Of a DNA stretch of 64,000 nt, positions 47,701 to 57,938 are shown piece by piece; the stretch's first letter is position 1, and each line of letters opens with the position of its first letter. Below the pieces are notes generated by a model. It worked only from the letters and a program-made list of their open reading frames with translations. It was not told the origin of the DNA and ran no database searches. The position numbers and the translations under genes are program-made. Source of the stretch: Hydractinia symbiolongicarpus (Eukaryota; Cnidaria; Hydrozoa; Anthoathecata; Hydractiniidae). The stretch is from the NCBI RefSeq assembly GCF_029227915.1, contig NC_079887.1:10168001-10232000 (forward strand), given 5' to 3'.

Positions 47701-50700
47701 AAAAATTATTTCTTTCAGACACTGCTTTTCGTAGATCGTTTAAAGAATTATTTCTCTCAGGCACTGCTTTTCGTAGATCGTTTAAAGAATTATTTCTCTC
47801 AGACACTGCTTTTCGTAGATCGTTTAAAGAATTATTTCTCTCAGACACTGCTTTTCGTAGATCGTTTAAAGAATTATTTCTCTCAGGCACTGCTTTTCGT
47901 AGATCGTTTAAAGAATTATTTCTCTCAGACACTGCTTTTCGTAGATCGTTTAAAGAATTATTTCTCTCAGGCACTGCTTTTCGTAGATCGTTTAAAAAAT
48001 TATTTCTTTCAGACACTACTTATTTGTAGATCGTTTAAAAAATTATTTCTTTCAGACACTACTTATTTGTAGATGTGTAAAAATTATATCTTTCAGACAC
48101 TGCTTATTTGTAGACTGTGTAAAAATTATTTCTTTCAGACACTGCTTTTATGTAAATCGTTTAAAAAATTATTTCTTTCAGACACTACTTATTTGTAGAT
48201 GTGTAAAAATTATATCTTTCAGACACTACTTATTTGTAGACTGTGTAAAAATTATTTCTTTCAGACACTGCTTTTATGTAAATCGTATAAAAATTATTTC
48301 TTTCAGACACTGCTTTTATGTAAATCGTGTAAAAATTATTTCTTTCAGACACTACTTATTTGTAGACTGTGTTAAAGTTATTTCTTTCAGACACTGCTTT
48401 TATGTAAATCGTATAAAAATTATTTCTTTCAGACACTGCTTTTATGTAAATCGTCTAAAAATTATTTCTTTCAGACACTGCTTTTATGTACATCATTGGC
48501 ATTCTTGGCTGTCTTCGTCTGTATCAAACTCGCCATCATGATGTATTTTTAAATGGGCATTACGCGTTCGCTGGTTTTGCTGCTGTCATTTTCACTGCTG
48601 TTATTGGCGTAGTAAGTATGATATGCTGTCTGTTGCGTTTATCAATACAAAGTGAAAAACAAAGGGGGGGGGGGTGTTTTTTCAATTGACAATTTTTTCT
48701 TTGCCCCTGTTGTAAATTAACGCTAAAAGCATAAAACATTTCTACATCGCGAAAACTTTTAAAAATTATTTTTTATCTTCCTTAAATTATAATTTTTTCA
48801 TAAGGAACATCTTATAAGTATAACACGAGGCTCAGATGTTTCAATAAACAAAGCAACTTGCATTCAGCGTTTTGTGTTGTTCATAAAAAAGTGTGTGTAC
48901 GTGGCAACATATTTGGCGAAAATTATTTTTTGCTATCTTAAATTTGACTTTAAATTGACAGAGAAATAGGGCTCAACATGTACTAAGAGGTAGCTTAAAT
49001 ATCTTTAAAAAAGTATTTTTACATCTTATTGCAAACATCTTTTCTTTCTCACTATGTTCACGTTCAAAGATTTGTCGATTTTATTATGCTAAATAAATAT
49101 TAAGATCTAGTTAAGTATAACAAACTATGATATTTTCTGATATTAAAAAATTGAATTGATTAACATGGAAAATAAGCACTCATCCAGGCCTCCTTAATTT
49201 TTGCTTATTACTCCATACCTTGAAATGGCAGGTAACAGTAAAATCTTTGTAAACATATAGAGGAACTACAAGGTTACCTGCTACTTATTCGAATACTAAT
49301 CAGTAAATTGTCATCTACAACATAAATATTAATGATCGCATCATTTGTAAACATTTTTTAAGAACAAGGAGTTGTATCTATTTTTTATTATTTATTATTT
49401 TTATTTTAGATATTTCGTTCATGGCAGTTTTGGGTGATTTTTATGATTTTTCACTGCGTATCTTGTTTGTACCTCTCATGTCAAATATATTACTTGGGCC
49501 GCGTCAAAACAGGTACATCCTTTTAACACATGATATTTCCAATCAAAAGTCACAGTTCACTACCATATCAGAATGTTCTTACGTTTGCTTTTAGCATTTA
49601 AAATTCATTGGTTAGCAACTCGATGGCGGTCATGGTGTTCGCAACCTATATATAAGGTACGTAACACTTTAGAATACATACTGTTTAGGTCAAAAAATTG
49701 TTTAGTCCTAATTATAAATTTTGCGCTACTTATGTGTAAATTTGTTTATTTTAAGCTTTTATTTTTTATTGTTTTATAGTGATCAAGTTTATATTGGAAT
49801 TTATTTTTTGTATTCCTTGAAAAAATTGCGGGAAAAATTTTTTTTGCAATTGAAAGGTTGTATGAAGATATGCGAAATTAAAGTTTACATTTGAAACGCT
49901 TTTTCAAATGTAAACACGGAATTTAATTTTGATGTTCAATCGAATAGGACCCAAAATTGCGAAAAATTGAGCAGAAATAATCCATTTCTTCTCACAAATG
50001 TTCCTTCTGCTAAGGTACATATGGTGGTTTTAGAATTTTTAGCAAAACACTTATGTACAGAAAGATTTTGGAAAGGACAATACAATTTTAAGCATATTTC
50101 CAATTTAACAATGCATGCTGTAAAATCAAAATCGAAGGCTGAAGTTTTTTATTGTTTTTAAAAGTGACTTATAAATTGTTGGGTGTCACATACACATGTA
50201 TATACAGTCACAGAAGAGTGTGTTTTGTGACTAGTCTGTTTTTTATTTCAGGTTAGATTTTTGCTGCTTCTCATCTTTAATATCGTCAACTGGGCGTTGT
50301 AAGTGCTTTCCTTATCATCACAGCTCAGCTTTATATACTGCAGAGAACTGTTGCGTTAAATTTTCAGCGATTCTTTAGGTCAATAAATGGTTTGGTGAAT
50401 GTACCGAAAGATTTTGCGACATATCTTCTTGGAATTATCATATGCAATGGTTTGCTGTATGTAGCTTTCTATGTCATTATGAAGGTACGTTTCTTGTTGA
50501 ATTCATTATGAAAGTACGTTTTTTGTTTTCTTTATGATGGTTCATTTCTTGTTAAAAGTCTTTCACGTTTTTGTAATATGGTTATTTAATCGTTTGCATA
50601 TTTTCTCAACTAGAAAAATATAGCTTAAAAGCACGGTAATTTATCACTGTGTTTAAGTAGAGTAATGTTGAATTTTCTTTATATATGTAGTTACGCAACC

Positions 50701-51368
50701 GAGAGAAGATAATGTTGCTACCATTTTTTTGCGTTGTGTTGTCAATAGTAACATGGGGTGTGTCTCTTTATTTTTTTGTGAAAGGACTAACAGATTGGCA
50801 GGTATGCATGCATGCATGTTTCTTTGGTTATCTGGTTTGTTGTTTGTTTTTCTAGCGTATTTATTTATTTATTGATTTATTTTATTGTTTCAGACAAGCC
50901 CTGCACAATCACGAGAAGGTAATGCTGATTGTAAGCTTGTGGGTTTCTACGACGATCATGATTTATGGCATTTCTTGTCCGCTACAGCTTTGTTCTTTTC
51001 ATTCGTGGTAAGACCATATTAGCTTCGTTCGTTCGTTCGTTCGTTCGTTCGTTCGTTCGTTCGTTCGTTCGTTCGTTCGTTCGTTCGTTCGTTCGTTCGT
51101 TCGTTCGTTCGTTCGTTCGTTCGTTCGTTCGTTCGTTCGTTCGTTCGTTCGTTCGTTCGTTCGTTCGTTCGTTCGTTCGCTCGTTCGTTCGTTCGTTCGT
51201 TCGTTCCGTACCGTTCCGTTCCGTTCCGTTCCGTTCCGTTCGTTCGTTCGTTCTTCCGTTCGTCCGTTGACAACAAATGTTACACATTTTTTCTGTTTTT
51301 ACTAGGCTTTTCTGACGGTAGACGATGATTTAGAGCACAAAGATAGAGATGCAATACCTGTGTTTTAG
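32716..51368 (+). CDS. SID-1 transmembrane family protein (SIDT1/SIDT2-like), 26 exons, 821 aa
   Basis: Exons: 32716-32919, 33205-33317, 35187-35342, 35602-35647, 36801-36899, 37396-37476, 38032-38173, 38547-38621, 38931-39024, 40559-40614, 40734-40832, 43373-43473, 44281-44354, 45477-45617, 46198-46272, 47150-47198, 47317-47359, 47442-47516, 48475-48611, 49410-49512, 49595-49656, 50252-50298, 50379-50484, 50691-50801, 50894-51007, 51306-51368. All GT..AG, all in phase, about the family length. Signal peptide at residues 1-27, N-glycosylated-type ectodomain to about 305, first helix about 310-336 (exon 9), acidic cytoplasmic loop (exons 10-13), then a multi-helix core. CREST-type residues are present: Ser560, His564 and Asp575 ([16 protein letters not shown], exon 18) and His785/His789 (HDLWH, exon 25). 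The family binds or moves dsRNA and/or lipids in endolysosomal or plasma membranes. The start is the first in-frame ATG; a TTG precedes it. Confidence 0.92.
39482..39760 (+). repeat. 47-bp tandem repeat, six copies, in SIDT intron 9
   Basis: The unit AGATTTCAAAACCGCTGTCA + GGTTAGATTTTGACTCAGAA + AGGCATT repeats six times with only T/C alternation (TTTTGACT/TTTCGACT) and one final change, implying very recent expansion. An open frame beginning here (to 40,012) is not a gene. Confidence 0.9.
41950..42440 (+). mobile_element. Penelope-like retroelement 3' fragment in SIDT intron 11
   Basis: The frame from 41,954 reads [20 protein letters not shown], then [20 protein letters not shown] and, after a stop, [12 protein letters not shown]. 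This is the pattern of the C-terminal part of a GIY-YIG endonuclease as found in Penelope-like elements (HxxxH...IDWxNxKII, then RxxKEaIxI). After it come the TCTGATTGGTTAATTT block and the hammerhead-like tail shared with the copy at 301-420. No reverse transcriptase domain is present, so it is 5'-truncated and dead. Confidence 0.55.
42405..42440 (+). ncRNA. Degenerate hammerhead-like motif, Penelope tail copy 2
   Basis: GTCGATGACAGCTGTATCTG is followed by TCGAAACG. GATGA and GAAA core boxes are separated by a short stem (ACAG/CTGT). The bases before GATGA are TC instead of CU, so cleavage is doubtful. The next bases, TAGCCTAGAAC, match the other copy (TCGCCTACTAAAC) loosely. Confidence 0.35.
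43170..43325. repeat. Diverged copy of the GTTAGCC/ATCCAC dispersed repeat with CAGA microsatellite
   Basis: CAGACAGACAGACAG, then TTAGCCTATGAAAAGAATCCA and CTGGTTTGCCTGTCC, parallels the block at 2,843-2,885. A second ACACAGACAGACA lies at 43,308-43,321. It is in SIDT intron 11, just before exon 12. Confidence 0.4.
46724..46912 (+). repeat. Left arm of an inverted repeat flanking SIDT exons 16-19
   Basis: From AAATTTAAGATTGCAA through TTTTCGCCAAATATGTTGCC and TGAGCCTCGTGTTGTACTTA to AAAAAATAATTTTTA, this stretch in intron 15 matches the reverse complement of 48,768-48,955 in intron 19 at roughly 90% by eye. Confidence 0.8.
47560..48474 (+). repeat. Minisatellite (about 40 bp, over 20 copies) built from the exon 19 splice acceptor region
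   Basis: The unit in the right half is ATTATTTCTTTCAG, ACACTGCTTTTATGTA, AATCGTRTAAAA. It contains a pyrimidine tract, a CAG acceptor and the first bases of exon 19 (ACACTGCTTTTATGTA, real copy at 48,475). The left half is a variant with CTCTCAGGCACTGCTTTTCG and TAGATCGTTTAAAGA. It fills nearly all of intron 18. A minus-strand open frame across it is a by-product of the repeat. Confidence 0.9.
48768..48955 (-). repeat. Right arm of the inverted repeat flanking SIDT exons 16-19
   Basis: Reverse-complement partner of 46,724-46,912, located in intron 19. Both arms lie in introns of the same gene, so they are two separate element copies in opposite orientation and not the ends of one transposon, since four SIDT exons lie between them. 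Confidence 0.8.
51027..51256 (+). repeat. (TTCG)n microsatellite with (TTCCG)n segment, in the last SIDT intron
   Basis: About 45 TTCG units with a single CTCG interruption near 51,180, then TTCCG units from 51,205, then TTCG again. It fills most of the 298-bp intron 25. The open frames across it (FVRS or NERT repeats) are not genes. Confidence 0.95.
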
Positions 51369-52414
51369 GTTGTTTTTGTTTTTTTGTAATTATTGGTTGC
51401 TAATAGTGACAAGCTTTGTATTAGAAAGTAAATATTTTTCAAATTCGTTATTTTGTGTATAACTGATTTTTTGTCCTCCTTTTTTCTTTACTTAACAAAA
51501 TGCATCTGGATTTAGGATAATTGAAGTTCTTTATAGAGCGTTAGCTGGAATTAAGCGCGCTCCAAAATCAAAAGTTTCTTACGAGGGGGACACCGTTCTC
51601 ATAAAAGCTGATTTATTGTAAATATTAACGTAGGGTTTACACATAGAATAAATTTTTCCCGAAAATTTTAAGAACTGTAGTCAACAATTTTTTTTAAAAA
51701 TTCTGTAACCTTTCTTTTTAGCAACAAAGGTAACATAACATCTGATTTCAACTTATATCCTGGTCACTTTATGCGACTTTTAAATTTTTGAAAAGCACTC
51801 CCTCCCTCAAAAGAAGTACCCCTTCATCTACCCGTACCATTTCACTGCCTAAGAGCAAGGATTCGCACAATTTAATTTTGCCACCCAAAAATAAAAGTAA
51901 TCCAGGACCCTCGAAGAATGATTACCTGCAGGTGCTCTAACGAATGGCTTCTTTCAAATAAAAGTCACTGTCATGCAAATAGCACCTTGGAGAACATATT
52001 GAGACAGTTGCTCTCTGCGACGTTATATCCTTTATATCGAACAAATTTGTCGTTCTTTGTAGTGAGTTTATATGAGAAGAGTTCAATGTAAAAAAGATAT
52101 AATAAATATGTATAAATATAAATATGTCTCTTTGAATGTAATGTTTAAACACTAGCTTTGTTTAGATTTTAGAAACCATCTGCAAATTTGTTTATTAAGA
52201 TAATTGGGAAATAAATTAGTCTTGGAAATTCAATTGTTTTTGTCATGTAAACTTAAGAAGGAACCCAGTTAAAATTTGTAAGACAAAAAAATAGGCGTAA
52301 ACGGCAAAACAGGCAATTTCTCAGCACTAGGTTGTATTATTGCTTGCAACGATAGAAGAAATTGTCAAGTACCTCGCTTTGATCTTTCCTGCTTCGCGTG
52401 GCTTCCGAAATTAA
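51369..52414. other. SIDT 3' flank, no further gene
   Basis: Follows the SIDT stop. An AATAAA at about 51,645 could serve as a polyadenylation signal. I see no coding sequence before the transposon begins. Confidence 0.45.
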
Positions 52415-52641
52415 AGAAGCCCTCAATCTCGTTCCCAGGGCTTCTTTTTCTCTTTCTGATATGTGGCTGGCGCGAAAGAAGTAGCTCTGGGACTGGCCGG
52501 TCAAAATACCCACCTATAGTGGGTATTTTTGAAAGAGCCGTTTGTCTTGCTTGTCCAGATTTTACGGAAGGGATATAGGAAGGTAACTGAGCATAAAAAC
52601 AAGCATATGGCGAGTAAAAATTTAGTTAGCTGGCTAACAAG

Positions 52642-54389
52642 ATGGAAAATATAATACAACTTTTTTCCAAACTTCGACTTGCTCTAGAGAAAGGTTTTGA
52701 CCCAAATTTTGTGTTAAAGCCCAAACAAATCATTTGCTTTGAACAACTAATTAATGGAAACGATACTCTTGCGGTTTTGCCTACTGGATATGGGAAATCC
52801 ATTTTGTACCAGTTACTTCCTTTTGTAATGCCTTTACAGAAGAAAAGAAACATAGTGATTGTTGTTAGCCCTCTCAACGCTATCATTGAGGATCAACAAA
52901 AAATTTTGAGCCAAAGAGGTGTAGAAGTTGCTACACTTACTTATGAAAGGGAAGAATGTACAGAAGATCTTTTTGCACATTTGAATACGGAAGATCCTGT
53001 CGAACCAAATTTCAAAGTTTCACATGAAATAAAAAATGGAGATATTGATTTTTTATTTGGACATCCAGAAGCATTTTTGTCACACACAGGAAGAAATTTA
53101 CTAAAATCAAAAATTTATCAGGATAATGTTGTTGCATGTGTAGTAGACGAGGCACATTGTGTGGAATTGTGGTAAGTAAAGTTTATATATAGCTAGCTAC
53201 AAAATGTACAAAAACTATCAGCTAAAAATATAAATGTATATATATACTCTTTTTGTTACTATGTATATACTATAATTTACATATTTAGGTATATATATAT
53301 ATTATGTTTTTATATCGTTTCAGGGGACTGGAATTTAGAAAAAGCTTTCAAGATTTGGTTGTCTTAAACACCATCTTTCAAGATCGCCCTATGCTTGCAT
53401 TAACCGCAACTGCGGGAGATAAAATGATTTTCAAAATTATAAAAGACTTATCTCTACAGAACTGCAAAATTGTAAAAGCCTCACCAAATCGTAGAAATGT
53501 GTTTCTAAGTGTAAAAAAACGACTTCCAAACAACTATGGTGTAAAAAGTTATGAACAAATTCTATTACCAATAGCAACAAAATTAAACGAAACAAGACAA
53601 GATTACCCTATCACAATTATATATATGGGTTTAAAATATTGTGGATATGCATATAAACTTTTTGACATGGTTATTGAAAATCCCTTCTGTGAAAACGAGA
53701 TAACTCCAAGAGCTAAATTGTATGCTCAATTTCATGCATCAACCACTTCGTGTATGAAAGAAGATATTTTGGAAGAATTGAAATCCTTAAACTCTCGAAT
53801 AAGGGTAGTATTTGCAACCACTGCTTTTGGTATGGGTGTTAATGTACCTCAGGTTACTAACATTATTCATATTTCTCCCCCATCAAAACTGGAAAGTTAT
53901 ATACAAGAAATTGGACGTGCAGGGAGAAATGGTGCACAATCAAATGCCATATTGTACTACAACAACTCTGACATCAGTAAAAATAATTTAAAAATGGATG
54001 AATCAATTAAAAAATATTGTCAAGAGACTGATTGTCTCAGAAAATCATTGCTCAAATACTTCAGTTTTAAATGCGAAACACAAGACAATTGTTGTGAAAA
54101 CTGTAATCCTACGACAACTGAAGATTTTTCTCCTGTTCATCATATACAAATGTCAGATATTGATAGAGAATCAATACGTTTAGAGCTAGAAATGATTAAT
54201 GTTGAAAAGGAAGAAGACTCTCATTTATTAACATTTGAGTTTAATTTGACACATGATGTTATTGGAAAAATTTCCAACAATTTTCATTTAATAACTTGTG
54301 AACGTGATTTATTGCATAAATTTGATGTTTGGGATGAAAGGTATTCGACAAAAATTTTTGATGTCATCAGAAAATATTTGAATCTATAA
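52642..54389 (+). CDS. RecQ-like superfamily 2 DNA helicase of the transposon, 531 aa
   Basis: Exons 52642-53171 and 53324-54389 join in phase through TG|G (Trp), with donor GTAAGT and acceptor TTTCAG. Helicase motifs in order: I VLPTGYGKSILYQ (about residue 45), Ia VSPLNAIIEDQ, II VVDEAHCVELWG (across the splice), III LALTATAG, V VFATTAFGMGV, VI YIQEIGRAGRNG. A RecQ-type zinc-binding Cys cluster follows (CQETDC...CCENC). It lacks an HRDC domain and is shorter than cellular RecQ proteins. It would unwind DNA in the nucleus, presumably during transposition or its repair. It lies about 140 bp inside the left terminal repeat and converges on the transposase gene. The open frame and preserved motifs imply recent selection. 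Confidence 0.9.
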
Positions 54390-54711
54390 GTATATAAATA
54401 ATATATATAGTTTTTATTTCTTCTTTTATTTTGTTGAAAACATTTTTTATTGGTAAGGTTGGACCATTAGAATTTTTGTGAAGCAGATTGTCTATATATA
54501 TACTCTAGATAGCTAGTTTGATTATGCAACAAATTTATAATCAAATAAGATTTTTGATGGGGTCAAACAACATTTATCTGTAAAGATATTTTAGACATCC
54601 TATATCAGCAATATTTTTTAAAGTCCAGCTTGCAATAAAAAGTTTATGTTTTTATGCATATTCACATTCTAATAATGTATATATATATAACACATTGTGT
54701 GTAAGAATATT

Positions 54712-57700
54712 TTACTGATAAATACCTATTTCATTTTTATGATTATCAAGCCATTTATGAAAGTCACTCACATTTAAATAGCGTAGTGGATTACTCTTTA
54801 TATTGCAAAAGCTTGCATGAAATCTATCAGGTATCGAATCGAAGGGTTTTACTCTCAGCAATTCTTCAATTATTTCGATCTCATCATTTTTACTATTAGC
54901 AGTTGCATGTTGAACAGATTTAGCATGTTTCTCCAGTTCTTTATCGTAATTTTCAGTTATTTCTTTAATCCCACTTGTTGCTTTGCATATTTTACTAATA
55001 GAACTAAAGGTTTTGTTTGGTCCCATATGATGTACAATATTTTTACTGATTTTATTTGTTATTTCCTGTGCTAAATCTTCTTCAATATTTTGACCAGGAC
55101 CGCCTCTCCAATTTACAAAATAACTCCACTTTTGTTGTTCAGCAAGCCTTGGTGTTAATAAGCTTTCCACTTGAGCTATTGATACAAACATTTCGAGTGC
55201 ATACTTGCTGTAAAGACCCAGTGATTTGAAGATTGATAGCAACAGCTTTTGATTAACAAGGTTACGATCACCATCCCCTTCTTTTGCAGTATCCTTCATC
55301 TGCAACACCAAAACTGTTTGGAATATGCTACACAAACCATAATTTTGAACATAATCTGTTGGACATTGCACCCCACCTCTTTGCATAAGAAACCTATCAA
55401 CAAATGTTTCTAGCACAGTATCTAAATACTTGCATTTCTCTTCAAGAGGTTTGTGAATTAAGTTAACTGGAAATTTCATAATTGATGGCTTGTCATCCAA
55501 TTTTTCCATACCTAACATCTGCATAGCTGCTGCTATTATGTATCCTTTCCCAACACTAAGAAAGAGTTCTTCACATCCTTGATATGAATTCAAAACTTTA
55601 TCTGGTGTAACATTTTTACGATTTAGCTTCTCTCGAAAATATTTCAAAGTTCCACTTTCAAGTACTGATTCAGCTTTGTATAATAGATGATAGCAGTATT
55701 GTAACAGTGAAGCTTTGGTGTGCCACATCACCGGCTTAAATGGTGAGCAATGCTCGGCACGATCAATCGGAGTGTGAGAACCGGCAAGCAGATGTTTTGC
55801 ACCAGCAAACCGTACACGCGTGAGCTGGTCTCCAGAAAATGGTATTTTCATGTCTTTCATTATATCACCCTCAGTGAAATTGGTATGAGCCAGGGGTTGT
55901 CCTGCAGGAGCAGGACCAGTCAGAATTGGTGCATCATTTTTATTTGGTTTGTTTTCTAATAGACCAGCACGATGATAAATGTCAACAATCCATGATTCAT
56001 ATGTACGAAGGATCTGAACGCAATCATTATAGTTGTTTTCGTTAGCATTTATTAACGGCATAGTAATTATGTTTGATTGTTGACACATTTCTTTGGAATA
56101 TTTATGAGGGATATGGTCTGGCAGGCACTTTTTGAAAAAAGTGAACTTTGGAAAGAAATCTAAAAATACTCGAGCAATAAGGATTTTTGATGTGGTGATA
56201 TATGCTTTCCACTCCTGGATATTTAGGGAAAATGTTCTATTTGACAATAGTTTAACATCACGCTTTGGATGATAATTTTGTAAATAATTGAAACATAACC
56301 GATTTTCAATAAGATTTGAAGCAAAAAGGTGCATATCCTCGTTTTGATTGTCAGAACGCATGTGATTTTTCAGAATCCTTATATCCCAGTTGTCACCAGT
56401 ACCTCTGAAAGTTTTACCTTCTTTTATTTTAAGAACAGCTGTATCCAAGAAGTGTCCTCCTATTAAGGATAATAACTTTCCCCGTCTAGTAGGATAAAGG
56501 CACACACCCAGCTTGTTCAAACGAATCTGAAGCTAAAAATATTTATACAATCAACATTTAAAAATAGCACGAAGTGATCTATGGTAAATACATGTTACTT
56601 TTTAAAAGAGTAAAGTATGAAGCCATAATCATTTCTTTTTTTTTTCAGCAAATTTATGAATAAAAAGTTGTTTTTTTGTAAAAAAATGGTTCATATATGA
56701 CTTTTTTTTAAAGAAGAAACATGTAAAGAAAACAGCATATAATTGTTATTAAAATATTGTATGCTACTTTTTGATATAGTTGAATCTTGTTGAAGTAGTA
56801 TATAAATACTTTGTGTAAATATTTTGTTAGTTTTTAATTTTGTAAAGGTGCATATATATGTTACAATAATATAATAACAAAGTGCATACCTCCTTACTGC
56901 ATCCACCATCTATAAACATGACACTGTTGAGTCTTTGCATTAAACTTAGTTCATGCCACCTGATGTTCATAATGATAGAGTAGATGAAGTTATACTTTAT
57001 CTGCAAGTATTTGGGTGTAGATTTAGCATCGCAACTTTGTCCAGCCATCGAGTTTAGTATTTCCACAAGAAATGGGTATTTTTCAACCACTTCCAGCCAC
57101 AGTTTTTGATTAGAGAATTTAGCCAATCCTGAATAAGTATTATCTAGTAGCATAGATGTATTGCCTTTCCTTTTGCACAAGTTGTTTGAGGAGGTCTCCA
57201 ACTCTGTCTTTATGATATTTGTAATTTTTGTCATAACAGGAGTTTTTGAAATTACTTCAGCAATAACTTTTGTTTCTCGATTTGTAACAGCTTCTATGAT
57301 TTTTGATTGATCTGTTAAAGTAATTATTTCTTCAGTACATTGGTTTTTATCAGTTGATTGTATATCAGGCATTGCATCCAATATTTGTACATGATTTTCT
57401 ATTTTAGAAGTGTGAAACAATAATTTTTTTCTTGAATTTGGTGTTATTTTTGAATTTTCAACTTTGGACCCACTGGGAGATAAATGCATTCTTTTAACAG
57501 CTATGTTATTACGTAAATTGATTTGGCTTTCTTGACATTTTTTTCTGTATGTCCACATTTTTTCAATAAAATTCATACACGTTCGACAAATTACTGCTGG
57601 TAAAACATCTGCTTCATTCACATCAATTCCACAAGTTCTACTTATTTTCCTTTTTAAATTTTTTTCTAATCCAACCTTGTTAAATATACTGAATAAACGT

Positions 57701-57938
57701 TTTTGCTCCACATTATTTGAACATAATCTGCATGCTGTTGATAAATCTTTTTTTGCATAAACTTTTTTAGGTGTTGATGTTGTTGGAAACCTGTTGGGGA
57801 ATATATATATATATATATATATTGCATATATATAATGGTTACATGTTATATAAATATTATAAACATAAAATTTTATGAAGTATGGTCATACCTTTTTGGT
57901 GAATCTTCTGCAGTTATTCTTTTATTTTTTCCAAACAT
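54712..57938 (-). CDS. Transposase-like protein (CxxC zinc-finger N-terminus, DUF6589-like region), 922 aa
   Basis: Exons 57938-57892, 57790-56890 and 56532-54712 (or 56526 if the second CAG is used) join in phase. The N-terminus is basic (MFGKNKRITAEDSPKR). A zinc-finger-like module follows with CRLC at about residues 36-39 and CRTC about 50 residues on, spaced and decorated like a ZAD-type C2-C2 domain. The middle is Ser/Thr/Lys-rich. The C-terminal 600 residues include GDNWDIRILKNHMRSDNQNE, SGDQLTRVRFAGAKHL, CSPFKPVMWHTKASLLQYCY and VNWRGGPGQNIEED, which I recognise as resembling DUF6589 proteins common in cnidarians and fungi. The conserved Asp residues (GDNWD, GDQLT) are candidates for a DDE/D core. 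That is inference. It is the likely mobilising enzyme of the element. Confidence 0.8.

Noticed and set aside
47546-48016. Minus-strand ORF with repeated [14 protein letters not shown]-like peptides
   Set aside because: A by-product of the intronic minisatellite, antisense to SIDT, with no start context or domain.
50965-51287. ORFs encoding FVRS or NERT repeats
   Set aside because: Simple translation of the (TTCG)n microsatellite in an intron.
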